IMG/VR virus record: IMGVR_UViG_3300042560_001788
Span: 1-39,075 of that record
DNA length: 39,075 nt
Reading direction: 5' to 3' (one strand)
Source: a virus
Translations under genes and position numbers: made by a program
Notes under the pieces: model-generated
Seen by the model: only the letters and a program-made list of their open reading frames with translations
Databases searched by the model: none
What the model was told of the DNA's origin: nothing
In this document: positions 16,903 to 23,223 of the stretch, in pieces
Layout of the letters: each line of letters opens with the position of its first letter
How positions within the stretch are numbered: position 1 is the stretch's first letter

Positions 16903-17960
16903 CCGACGAGATCGCGGCCGGGGTCGAGCGTGCCTCGCAGCTCCAGGCCGACGCCGAGATCGCACGCCTGCGGGCCGAGGTGACCTCGTACCAGAAACGG
17001 TACAAGGCGGCCCTCGCCCAGATCGACGCCGAGCGTGCGCGGGTCGATACCATCGCGGGCCTGACCGGCATCAAGGCCACGAAGCGGCCCCTGACCAAAA
17101 GCGTCAAGGGGAAGAAGCACCCGGCCACGATGGTCGTGCTGCTCTCTGACATCCACTGCGAAGAGCGGGTGGACCCCGAGACGGTCAACGGCCTGAACGC
17201 CTACGACCTTGAAGTGTGCGAGCAACGCATGGCCGAACTGCTGGAGCGGTTCGCCGTCCTGCTTGAGCACGAGCGGCAACTGGCCCGCATCGATCGCGTG
17301 GTGGTCTGGCTCGGTGGGGATCTGCTCTCAGGGCACATTCACCCTGACACAGCCGAGATGGCACAACTGGCCCCGCTCGCCGCGTGCCGTTTCATCGGCG
17401 GCATCCTGCGGAACTTCATTGACGAGGTGGCGGCCAAGGCCAGCGAAGTGATCGTGGCCACCAACAGCGGCAACCACGGCCGCAGCACGGAGAAGCTCCG
17501 CATCGGCACGGAGATGGAGCACTCCTTCGAGCAGAACCTCTACCTGACGATGGCCGCTGCCGAGCCGCAGAAGAACGTCCGCTGGCAGGTGGGCACCGGC
17601 TACTTGAACTATGTCAACCTCGACGGCTTTCGCATCCGCTTCCACCACGGCCACGCGATCAAGTACGGCGGCGGCGTCGGTGGCATCACAGTCCCGACTA
17701 ACAAGGCGATCAGCGCGTGGGATGCGATTGAGCGGGCCGATCTCACCTGCTTCGGCCACTGGCACCAGTTCCAGTGGCTGCGCGCCGGTCGCTACGTGGC
17801 GAACGGGAGCGTGATTGGACACTCGGCATACGCTACGCGAATCAAGGCGGCCTACGAGCCACCGTGCCAGGCGGCCATCGTCATCGACCACGGGCGAAAC
17901 GAAGTGACGAAGGCCATGCCCATCTACTGCGACCGTGATCTGCGAAAGGGAAAGGAATGA
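16884..17960 (+). CDS. Calcineurin-like metallophosphoesterase
   Basis: A 358-residue protein with the full metallophosphoesterase motif series: D-x-H (LSDIH, residues 88-91), GGD (144-146), GNH (196-198), H-G-H (255-257) and GHWH (291-294). These residues hold two metals and hydrolyse phosphoester bonds. The first 75 residues form a charged coiled coil, perhaps for oligomerisation. Substrate could be DNA ends, RNA or nucleotides. It is followed by a DUF1599-like gene through ATGA, so a nucleotide-metabolism role is plausible. Confidence 0.85.
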   Translation: MAAKRLADEIAAGVERASQLQADAEIARLRAEVTSYQKRYKAALAQIDAERARVDTIAGLTGIKATKRPLTKSVKGKKHPATMVVLLSDIHCEERVDPETVNGLNAYDLEVCEQRMAELLERFAVLLEHERQLARIDRVVVWLGGDLLSGHIHPDTAEMAQLAPLAACRFIGGILRNFIDEVAAKASEVIVATNSGNHGRSTEKLRIGTEMEHSFEQNLYLTMAAAEPQKNVRWQVGTGYLNYVNLDGFRIRFHHGHAIKYGGGVGGITVPTNKAISAWDAIERADLTCFGHWHQFQWLRAGRYVANGSVIGHSAYATRIKAAYEPPCQAAIVIDHGRNEVTKAMPIYCDRDLRKGKE

Positions 17961-18307
17961 TTGACGTGGCCGACCGACTCAATGGTGATGACATCCTGAC
18001 CGACAACCTGCGGCCGGGCTCGCGGGAGTTTCTCGCGGTGCTCGACGAGCTCAAGTCGCTGCACCTCAAGAAGACCCTCGACTACGGGATTGACGAGGAC
18101 GCACTGAGCAACATCCGCAGCAGTGCCGACGTGGTGAACATGCCGCCGTGGGCGGGCTGCATCCTGCGGATCTCCGACAAGATGCACCGACTCAAGGCGT
18201 TCTTCCGGCGCGGCAAGGTGGAGTTCGATGGCGTGGAAGACACGCTCAAGGACATCTGCTGCTACGCCGCCATCGCCCTGGTGCTCTTCCGCGAGGGCGA
18301 AGAGTGA
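17957..18307 (+). CDS. DUF1599-like (nucleotide modification associated) protein
   Basis: A 116-residue helical protein whose HLKKTLDYGIDEDALSNIRSSADVVNMPPWAGCILRISDKMHRLKAF...GVEDTLKDICCYAAIALVLFRE matches the pattern of DUF1599, named nucleotide modification associated domain 1. The family recurs in phages near nucleotide or DNA modification genes. The conserved Glu/Asp helices resemble MazG-like pyrophosphatase folds. It is coupled to both neighbours by overlapping stops and starts. Confidence 0.7.
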   Translation: MIDVADRLNGDDILTDNLRPGSREFLAVLDELKSLHLKKTLDYGIDEDALSNIRSSADVVNMPPWAGCILRISDKMHRLKAFFRRGKVEFDGVEDTLKDICCYAAIALVLFREGEE

Positions 18308-18504
18308 CCGACCGCCGCGTGCCGTACAGCGAAGGCGAGGCCCAAGAAGCGTGGCTGTGGGTGGGCCGCCACGGGCCTTCCAATTCGTGGACCGCGACCA
18401 ACGGCACGGCGGCCAGGATGATCGGGCGGCTGCTCGAGGAACGCGAGCGGCTGCTGGCGATGATCGCGGCGCGCGAGAACTTGCCGAGGCCAGCGGAACA
18501 ATGA
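18304..18504 (+). CDS. Small protein, unknown
   Basis: A 66-residue protein from GTG 18304, inside the previous stop. It has an aromatic centre (EAWLWVGRHGPSNSWTATNGTAARMIGRLLEERERLLAMI) and a helical end. It is the last gene of this + strand run before the convergent integrase. No family is recognised. Confidence 0.6.
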   Translation: MTDRRVPYSEGEAQEAWLWVGRHGPSNSWTATNGTAARMIGRLLEERERLLAMIAARENLPRPAEQ

Positions 18505-18521
18505 GCCGGGCGGCGGGTGCG

Positions 18522-18553
18522 GCGGCGCGGGTTTATCCCTTTCCCCGCGCTGC
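18522..18553. terminator. Hairpin between convergent genes
   Basis: A 10-bp GC-rich stem (18522-18531 with 18544-18553, one G-U pair) around a 12-nt loop, in the gap between the + strand run and the minus-strand integrase. No T tract follows on either strand, so intrinsic termination would be inefficient. It is a likely convergent-end structure, uncertain. Confidence 0.4.
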
Positions 18554-18567
18554 CCCCGCTTGCCTGG

Positions 18568-19461
18568 CTATCTCAAGTCGAGGTGCGGCAGGGCCGCAGT
18601 CGAATCTTCTTCGTTCGGGCAGATCACGGGATCGACATATACCCGTTGAAGGTTCGGGTCGCTGTGATCGAGCAGCTGCGTCGCGGCCGAGCGCCCCCCG
18701 GCAAGGGCTGCATAACTTGCGGCCGTCCTGCGAAGCCCGTGAAAGCCCCGATACTTCACGCCCGCTTTGCGGCAAAGCAGTTTCAAGCTCGCCCACTGGC
18801 TCTTTGTGCGGCGATCCCACGGCCAGACCAGATCGGAGTCGGCCCGCCGGTGCAGGGCCAACATCTTGGCCAGGTCGGGCGTGATCTGCCGTTCGATGTC
18901 GCGGGTCGAGCCCTTGCGGGTCTCGCCACGAAACACGACGCGCCGCCGCTCCAGATCAACGTCGGCCCACCGGAGGCTCATGGTGGCCTCCAGACGCTCA
19001 CCAGTGCAGTAGATGGCATAGATGATGGTCGCCCACCACCAGCCGCTAGGGAGGCCGCCAGTGCGTCCACAACGCAGGCGGGCGCGCCGCACCAAGGCGG
19101 CCACGTCGTCGGCCGTGTAGGCCCGGCCCGTGGGCAGCCGCTTGGGCACCTTGACCTTCGGCAACTCTGGGAACTCGGCAGCGATCCGCTTCTTCGCGGC
19201 GTAGGTCCAGATAGCGGCGAGCATCACGCGATCCTTGCGGACGCTGGCGGGCGACGGCAGGCGGTTCCTCCACCCAGGCGTCTCTGCTCGCCACTTGAGG
19301 TAGCGGCTGATGATGAGGTCGTCGAGGTCATCGGTGGTGGCCTCGCGCCCCAAGAATTTATTCACGCGATCCAAGAGCATTTCGTAGAGCTCGACGCTCT
19401 TGGGCTTCAGTTGGCGTAACAGGGCGTAACGCTCAAGCAATTCCGGCAACGGCATGGGCAT
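18568..19461 (-). CDS. int: Tyrosine integrase
   Basis: Site-specific recombinase that integrates and excises the prophage. The 297-residue protein has an N-terminal SAM-like core-binding domain (residues 5-100) and a catalytic domain with R156 (TGERLEA), likely K183 (TRKGSTRD), H241-x-x-R244 (HGLRR), H266 (LDHSD) and nucleophile Y275 (QRVYVDP). The start is the ATG complementary to 19459-19461, preceded by AAGGAG. A longer frame from 19515 lacks this support. There is no N-terminal arm-binding domain of lambda type. It diverges from the excisionase-like gene. Confidence 0.93.
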   Translation of the reverse strand: MPMPLPELLERYALLRQLKPKSVELYEMLLDRVNKFLGREATTDDLDDLIISRYLKWRAETPGWRNRLPSPASVRKDRVMLAAIWTYAAKKRIAAEFPELPKVKVPKRLPTGRAYTADDVAALVRRARLRCGRTGGLPSGWWWATIIYAIYCTGERLEATMSLRWADVDLERRRVVFRGETRKGSTRDIERQITPDLAKMLALHRRADSDLVWPWDRRTKSQWASLKLLCRKAGVKYRGFHGLRRTAASYAALAGGRSAATQLLDHSDPNLQRVYVDPVICPNEEDSTAALPHLDLR

Positions 19462-19493
19462 GGCGGAAACTCCTTTTTTGCTCGGCCGAAGCC

Positions 19494-19519
19494 ATAAGTG
19501 TACAGAAGTATACACTTAT
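19494..19519. promoter_or_regulatory. Inverted repeat upstream of integrase
   Basis: A perfect 9-bp inverted repeat, ATAAGTGTA (19494-19502) and TACACTTAT (19511-19519), with an 8-bp spacer. It lies 33 bp before the integrase start. On the minus strand TATACT (19512-19507), in the centre of the palindrome, could serve as a -10 element. Protein binding here would control integrase transcription. Confidence 0.55.
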
Positions 19520-19550
19520 TGAACCGAACTCGCCTCCACTCGAACTTCGA

Positions 19551-19586
19551 CCCGGCCACCGGATTGTACAGGTGGTCTGGGCCGGG
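19551..19586. repeat. Inverted repeat in the int-xis interval
   Basis: CCCGGCC (19551-19557) and GGCCGGG (19580-19586) are perfect complements, with further complementarity (CCACC near 19556-19560 with GGTGG at 19571-19575) inside. It lies between the divergent integrase and HTH genes and may be part of an attachment or regulatory site; no core sequence can be defined from one strand of evidence. Confidence 0.4.
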
Positions 19587-19597
19587 GTTCCACCCAT

Positions 19598-19625
19598 TTG
19601 ATTTGTGTTCCCGAATCGGTACCAT
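19598..19625 (+). promoter_or_regulatory. Promoter of the HTH gene
   Basis: -35 TTGATT (19598-19603), 16-bp spacer, -10 TACCAT (19620-19625). The 18-bp operator-like palindrome O1 (19606-19623) covers the spacer and most of the -10, so a bound protein would block transcription. Predicted start is close to the ATG at 19632. Confidence 0.55.
19606..19623 (-). promoter_or_regulatory. Operator-like site O1
   Basis: On the minus strand reads GGTACCGATTCGGGAACA, matching 15 of 18 bases of O3 (GGTTCCGATTTGGGAACC). It lies across the promoter of the HTH gene. One of three copies found only in the lysogeny region. Confidence 0.65.
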
Positions 19626-19631
19626 TGGGGC

Positions 19632-19868
19632 ATGATCGCAATGAAAGACGACAGGGGCCGGAAAATGCTGTCTTGCCGCGACGCGGCCAAGAAGTACGGC
19701 TGCTCCATGCGGTACATCCGCAAACTGGCGCTGGCCGGGAAGCTCGAGCACGAGGTGGTCGGCGGCTCCTACATGGTTGCCGAGGCCGACGTGCTGCGTC
19801 TCAAGGCCCAGGTGGCCAAGGGCGAGGGCCGCCACAAGCCGAAGGCTGGCGGCTACGGCGAAGGTTGA
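19632..19868 (+). CDS. Excisionase-like small HTH protein
   Basis: A 78-residue protein with a MerR/HTH_17-type helix-turn-helix: MLSCRDAAKKYGCSMRYIRKLALAGKLEHEVVGGSYMVAEADVLRLK. This has the typical helix-turn-helix followed by a wing ending in a hydrophobic strand. The fold is shared by excisionases and small phage regulators. It is divergent from the integrase, the expected place for a directionality factor or repressor. ATG 19632 is chosen; ATG 19641 and GTG 19605 are alternatives, but GTG 19605 lies inside the promoter. No clear Shine-Dalgarno is present. Confidence 0.75.
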   Translation: MIAMKDDRGRKMLSCRDAAKKYGCSMRYIRKLALAGKLEHEVVGGSYMVAEADVLRLKAQVAKGEGRHKPKAGGYGEG

Positions 19869-19876
19869 ACTCCCCG

Positions 19877-19900
19877 TTTCACCGCTTGAAAAGATTTTTT
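19877..19900 (+). terminator. Possible weak terminator after the HTH gene
   Basis: TTTCA (19877-19881), loop CCGCT, TGAAA (19887-19891), then AGA and six T (19895-19900). The stem is short and AT-rich, but the T tract is clear and the position between the HTH stop and the next promoter is appropriate. Confidence 0.4.
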
Positions 19901-19911
19901 CTGAACTCCCC

Positions 19912-19939
19912 TTGCAATTGGTTCCGATATGGGTACTAT
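19912..19939 (+). promoter_or_regulatory. Promoter of the 47-aa ORF
   Basis: -35 TTGCAA (19912-19917), 16-bp spacer and -10 TACTAT (19934-19939). Operator-like site O2 (19920-19937) fills the spacer and enters the -10, the same geometry as at O1. The ORF with its AAGGAGG site follows 30 bp downstream. Confidence 0.65.
19920..19937 (+). promoter_or_regulatory. Operator-like site O2
   Basis: GGTTCCGATATGGGTACT, a partial palindrome matching O3 at 15 of 18 bases, placed in the spacer of the 47-aa ORF promoter. Confidence 0.65.
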
Positions 19940-19969
19940 CTTGGGCACCAGCGGCAAGGAGGCAACGCA

Positions 19970-20113
19970 ATGCGAATCGACTGGGACGAACTGATACGGG
20001 CTTTGGTTTTGGTCAGGCTTGGCCAGGAGCTCGGGTCGGACACGAAGGCGGCTCGCCTGATCCACGACGTGATCGACCTGTTTTGTGCTATCCCGATCTC
20101 TCTTTTTTTCTGA
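19970..20113 (+). CDS. 47-residue ORF under operator control
   Basis: A short frame with a textbook AAGGAGG (19956-19962) seven bases before ATG. The product is helical and amphipathic (RIDWDELIRALVLVRLGQELGSDTKAARLIHDVIDLF) with a hydrophobic end. The promoter carries O2, so this peptide belongs to the lysis-lysogeny switch, like other tiny phage regulators. Its 3' end runs into a T7 tract (20102-20108) after a GATCG/CGATC pair, so a terminator may overlap the stop. No family is recognised. Confidence 0.65.
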   Translation: MRIDWDELIRALVLVRLGQELGSDTKAARLIHDVIDLFCAIPISLFF

Positions 20114-20117
20114 CTCT

Positions 20118-20135
20118 GGTTCCGATTTGGGAACC
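20118..20135 (+). promoter_or_regulatory. Operator-like site O3
   Basis: GGTTCCGATTTGGGAACC, the most symmetric copy (6-bp perfect arms GGTTCC/GGAACC, 6-bp centre). It ends 2 bp before the -35 of the next promoter, centred about 45 bp upstream of the predicted start. That position suits activation or partial occlusion rather than the direct block expected at O1 and O2. Confidence 0.7.
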
Positions 20136-20137
20136 GC

Positions 20138-20165
20138 TTGACAGAAGTTCACCCGTCAATACATT
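20138..20165 (+). promoter_or_regulatory. Sigma-70-type promoter
   Basis: Consensus -35 TTGACA (20138-20143), 16-bp spacer, -10 TACATT (20160-20165). It directs the gene at 20196, whose AAAGGAG site (20178-20184) lies in the short leader. O3 abuts the -35. Confidence 0.7.
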
Positions 20166-20195
20166 TTCGCCACCCTCAAAGGAGCCAGTAGACAG

Positions 20196-20417
20196 ATGTA
20201 CAGTACCGACCCCCATCAGAACGAGTATCTCGCCGCCGTGGCCGGGATGGCCGAGCACACCGCCGCACCGGCCGAGCCCGCCGTGGGCGACTTTATCAGC
20301 GGCACGACCAGCGGCAAGACGTGGAGCGGGCGCGTGGAGTGGATCGACGGCCACATGGTGGTGCTCGACGTGGGCGGCAGTTGGCTCCGCGTGCCGCTCG
20401 TGGACATCACGCACTAG
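20196..20417 (+). CDS. Small SH3-like protein, unknown
   Basis: A 73-residue protein: a flexible Ala/Pro-rich start, then VGDFISGTTSGKTWSGRVEWIDGHMVVLDVGGSWLRVPLVDI, which looks like a five-stranded SH3/Tudor-like barrel. It has its own promoter and RBS and lies next to operator O3, so it is the first gene of the rightward early region. Function unknown. Confidence 0.7.
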   Translation: MYSTDPHQNEYLAAVAGMAEHTAAPAEPAVGDFISGTTSGKTWSGRVEWIDGHMVVLDVGGSWLRVPLVDITH

Positions 20418-20435
20418 CAAAAAACACGGGGGAAA

Positions 20436-20450
20436 TGGCACGGATATTGC
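20436..20450 (+). promoter_or_regulatory. Sigma-54 (RpoN)-type promoter
   Basis: TGGCAC (20436-20441), five bases, TTGC (20447-20450). The -24 GG and -12 GC are separated by exactly 10 bases, as RpoN requires, and all ten conserved positions match. It lies in the 184-bp gap before the RecT-like gene, in the correct orientation. Predicted start near 20462. A nine-C run (20450-20458) follows. Activator binding sites were not identified. Confidence 0.6.
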
Positions 20451-20510
20451 CCCCCCCCATTTAGAACACCCCGCCCGCAAGGGATTAGACGGCGCGCAAG
20501 AGACACGGAG

Positions 20511-20574
20511 CCCGGTGGAACCGGGATGGCCCAGGAAGGGATCGACCGGCAAGGCAGGAAGCGGAGCCGGTTTT
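20511..20574 (+). promoter_or_regulatory. Structured leader before the RecT-like gene
   Basis: Two hairpins in the leader that would follow the sigma-54 start: CCCGGT/ACCGGG (20511-20525, loop of 3), then ACCGGC (20545-20550) with GCCGGT (20566-20571) followed by TTT. The second resembles a weak attenuator. Confidence 0.35.
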
Positions 20575-20601
20575 CACATCACGCAGAAAGGGACGCGAAA
20601 G

Positions 20602-21399
20602 ATGAGCACGGAGATTTCAACGCAGCGGGCAGGCGGACTTGCCCTTCAATCGTTCGACGACGCCTTCCGCTTCTCGAAGATGGTGGCGGCGTCAGAGTTC
20701 GCCCCCAAGGATTTCAGGGGCAAGCCAGAGTCCTGCATGCTGGCCATCCAGCACGGGAGCGAAGTCGGCCTGAGCCCGATGCAATCGCTCCAGAGCATTG
20801 CCGTGATCAACGGCAGGCCGACCATCTGGGGCGATGCCGCCCTGGCCTTGGTGCAGAGCAGCCTCGTCTGCGAGTACGTCAAGGAATACACCGAGGGCCA
20901 GGGCGACAACCTGACGGCGGTGTGCGAGGCCAAGCGTCGCGGCTACCCGGCCCCGACGATCAGCCGGTTTTCGATGGCCGACGCCAAGCGGGCCGGGCTG
21001 GCTGGCAAGAGCGGCCCGTGGACCCAGTACCCGGAGCGGATGCTGGCCCTGCGTGCTCGCGGCTTTGCACTTCGCAACGCCTTTGCAGACGCCCTGCGTG
21101 GGCTCATCACGGCCGAAGAGGCCCAAGACTACCCGGCCACGGAACCGGCCACCGTGAAGGTGAGCCAGCCCGAGACGCCGGTGCCCGCAGCGGTTCAAGT
21201 CGCCCTCGCACCATCGGCCATTGAGAAGGCCCGTGCGGCAGTCTCGCGGGCGAGCACGGTGGATCGGCTGGAAGCCCTTCGCACGACCGCCGACGAGCGG
21301 CTGGGCGACGGCACCTTCACCGACGCCGAGCACCAAGAGATCTGCAAGGCGATCCACGCCAAGCTCGACGGCCTCATGTCGGAGGCGCAGGCCCGATGA
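20602..21399 (+). CDS. RecT-like single-strand annealing protein
   Basis: A 265-residue protein. Residues about 15-180 (FDDAFRFSKMVAASEFAPKDFRGKPESCMLAIQHGSEVGLSPMQSLQSIAVINGRPTIWGDAALALVQ...AKRRGYPAPTISRFSMADAKRAGLAGKSGPWTQYPERMLALRARGFALRNAFADALRGLITAEEAQDY) match the RecT-like recombinase family. These proteins anneal complementary strands during phage recombination. The C-terminal 80 residues are a linker and helical tail. ATG 20602 is chosen because family similarity begins there. No exonuclease partner gene is seen next to it. Confidence 0.75.
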   Translation: MSTEISTQRAGGLALQSFDDAFRFSKMVAASEFAPKDFRGKPESCMLAIQHGSEVGLSPMQSLQSIAVINGRPTIWGDAALALVQSSLVCEYVKEYTEGQGDNLTAVCEAKRRGYPAPTISRFSMADAKRAGLAGKSGPWTQYPERMLALRARGFALRNAFADALRGLITAEEAQDYPATEPATVKVSQPETPVPAAVQVALAPSAIEKARAAVSRASTVDRLEALRTTADERLGDGTFTDAEHQEICKAIHAKLDGLMSEAQAR

Positions 21400-21824
21400 G
21401 CGACTCCATGCAGTCAATCCGCATCCGTGGCATCAACGAAGGCCACCCGCCCACCACGGCTGAATGGAACGAGCACGAAGCCCGGCAGGGCGAGATCGGC
21501 CCACAGCGATCTCGCCCTGCCAAGGGCGGGCCACGCAAAGGCCCGACGCCGCTGCCGCTGCTCACCGACGAGCAGATCGTCGGCAACGCGAAGTGGCTTC
21601 ACGCACGGCTCGTGCTCCTGCTCGACGCCCTTGATGGCGAGGAGTGGGACGGCCGGTGGAACAACAGGCTGATGGCCGCGTGGCTGTCGGCCAGGCGAAG
21701 CATCAGAGACGCAGCAACTTGGAAGGACAACAGCGATGGCGTGGCACGACTCGTGGGCATCGATGAAGCGCAAGAAGACAAGCCAGCCGCAGGCGGAAAC
21801 CCGGCAGACGGGAGCGGTGCCTAG
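21396..21824 (+). CDS. Hypothetical protein in the recombination operon
   Basis: A 142-residue protein coupled by ATGA to the RecT-like gene. The N-terminal third is polar and disordered (PPTTAEWNEHEARQGEIGPQRSRPAKGGPRKGP). A helical middle follows (LTDEQIVGNAKWLHARLVLLLDALDGEEWDGRWNNRLMAAWLSARRSIRDAATW) and an acidic Gly-rich tail. Coupling to a recombinase suggests an accessory role. No motif is recognised. Confidence 0.65.
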   Translation: MSDSMQSIRIRGINEGHPPTTAEWNEHEARQGEIGPQRSRPAKGGPRKGPTPLPLLTDEQIVGNAKWLHARLVLLLDALDGEEWDGRWNNRLMAAWLSARRSIRDAATWKDNSDGVARLVGIDEAQEDKPAAGGNPADGSGA

Positions 21825-21888
21825 GCGGGAGAGGGCTAAATCCACCGCAGCGAAGGCTCGCCCAAACAAAAAAACTCCCGGCGAGTGA
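21736..21888 (+). CDS. Small basic protein overlapping the previous gene
   Basis: A 50-residue frame (start ATG 21736, stop TGA 21886-21888) overlapping the preceding gene by 89 nt in another frame. A good GGAAGGA (21721-21727) lies eight bases ahead. The product has extreme Lys/Arg/Pro/Thr content, which suggests a disordered nucleic-acid-binding peptide. It fills the gap to the next gene. The overlap leaves doubt. Confidence 0.4.
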   Translation: MAWHDSWASMKRKKTSQPQAETRQTGAVPRRERAKSTAAKARPNKKTPGE

Positions 21889-21937
21889 CTTGGCCGGATG
21901 CCCCACGAGACGGGGCCAATACACGGAAAGGAATCCA

Positions 21938-22300
21938 GTGAGCGACTACTACTCGGAAACGCTGGCAGACATGCCGCTGTTCGCGGCGGCAGATCGCAAG
22001 ATCGAACTGCCGATCCGCTGCGCCGTCTCGAAAGAGTTGCGCGTGCGGGCTGGCTCCCAGCGGTGGGAACTCCTTCGCCAGTACGTCGAGCACGGCCCGC
22101 TCACGAACGAGCAGGCGGGCGATCTCTCGGGCCTGAGTGACCGCAAGGGCTGCTGCTACTGGAAGCGGTGCGGCGAGCTCCTCGAGCACGGCTACATCGC
22201 CGACACGGGCGAGCAGCGCCGCAGCCAGGCGGGCGAGATGCAGCGGATTTGCCGCGTGACGGATAAGGGGCTGGAAACGATTCAGGCGGCGTCGCGTTGA
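21938..22300 (+). CDS. Winged-helix DNA-binding protein
   Basis: A 120-residue protein starting at GTG 21938 after GGAAAGGA (21924-21931). The second half is a winged helix: QRWELLRQYVEHGPLTNEQAGDLSGLSDRKGCCYWKRCGELLEHGYIADTG...MQRICRVTDKGLETIQ, with the final TDKG typical of MarR-like wings. It is likely a transcription or replication regulator of the early operon. The longer frame from 21890 lacks an RBS. Confidence 0.75.
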   Translation: MSDYYSETLADMPLFAAADRKIELPIRCAVSKELRVRAGSQRWELLRQYVEHGPLTNEQAGDLSGLSDRKGCCYWKRCGELLEHGYIADTGEQRRSQAGEMQRICRVTDKGLETIQAASR

Positions 22301-22350
22301 CGTGCGGCCGAGGTTGGTGAAAGGGAACGCGAAAGCAAAGGAGACGAGAG

Positions 22351-23208
22351 ATGGCCACGACTCAATTTGAGACAGCGGAATATGTTTCCGGCCCAGCTGG
22401 CAAGGGCAAGGTTTCGAAGATAACTCGCTATGGATGGATTCTCCGCGACAGGCCCGGCGAGTTCATGTCGATTGACAAGCACGAACTGAAGGTTGACCAC
22501 GCTTACCAGAGAGACCGGGTGCTGATCAACAAGGTCCGCGACATTCAAGCAAACTGGTCCTGGGCTGGCTGCGGTTGCATCCTTGTTGCGATGAGACCTG
22601 ACGGTTCGTTTTGGGTCTTCGACGGTCAGCACAGGGTTCTTGCCGCACGGAATCGCGCCGACATCAGCGAACTGCCATGCTTGGTTTTTGAGTGCGACGA
22701 CGTGACACAAGAGGCGGCGGGCTTTCTTGTGTGCAACGGCGAGCGGAAGCCTGTCACCGCAGCGGCAAAGTTCAAGGCTCTTGTGCTGACTGGCGACAAG
22801 GCGGCAGTCGCTGTTCAAGAGATTTTTGATCGGCTCGACGTGTCGCTCGTTGAGCAGCCTGCTCGCGCAGGCGAAATCAAGTGCATCGCGAAGTGCCTTT
22901 ATCTTGCCGAATTAGACAAAGGCCTGTTTGAGAGGTCGCTTGAGGCAGCCGTTGAATTGTGCGGCGAATCGCCAGTTACCAAGGACATTCTGGAAGGGCT
23001 GGCGTGGATCGAACGAAAGCACGAACTGCTTTCTGATCATCGATTCATGAAGCGGCTCTGTTCTGTTTCCGTTGCTGAAATCATGACAAGCATCGCGAAG
23101 TTTGCCGCCGCCGAAGGCAAGCGAGGGGAGCGCGTTTGCGGAACCGCCATTCTCAAGCTGGTCAACAAGGGGCTGAGGCACAAATTTGCTGACGAAGGCG
23201 ACGAATAG
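22351..23208 (+). CDS. ParB-like / DGQHR-motif protein
   Basis: A 285-residue protein with an N-terminal ParB-like fold: KVDHAYQRDRVLINKVRDIQANWSWAGCGCILVAMRPDGSFWVFDGQHRVLAARN. The DGQHR signature (residues about 91-95) is the nucleotide-handling motif of ParB/DndB-like proteins. The rest is helical and could bind DNA. Roles could be nuclease, segregation-like or defence-related. Base composition is less GC-rich than neighbours, hinting at separate acquisition. It has its own RBS (AAAGGAGACG). Confidence 0.7.
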   Translation: MATTQFETAEYVSGPAGKGKVSKITRYGWILRDRPGEFMSIDKHELKVDHAYQRDRVLINKVRDIQANWSWAGCGCILVAMRPDGSFWVFDGQHRVLAARNRADISELPCLVFECDDVTQEAAGFLVCNGERKPVTAAAKFKALVLTGDKAAVAVQEIFDRLDVSLVEQPARAGEIKCIAKCLYLAELDKGLFERSLEAAVELCGESPVTKDILEGLAWIERKHELLSDHRFMKRLCSVSVAEIMTSIAKFAAAEGKRGERVCGTAILKLVNKGLRHKFADEGDE

Positions 23209-23223
23209 TTGCGCAATGCAGCG

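Noticed and set aside
18505-19631. An attP core
   Set aside because: Inverted repeats are present around the integrase, but no tRNA-like segment or direct repeat could be recognised. Without the bacterial attB no core can be named.
20436-20460. The C-tract region as a terminator
   Set aside because: AAATGG and CCATTT can pair around the sigma-54 motif, but no T run follows and the stem is interrupted by the C run.
19777-20601. N-terminal extension of the RecT-like frame
   Set aside because: The extension is Pro/Ser/Trp-rich shadow sequence covering promoters and two other genes; family similarity begins at ATG 20602.
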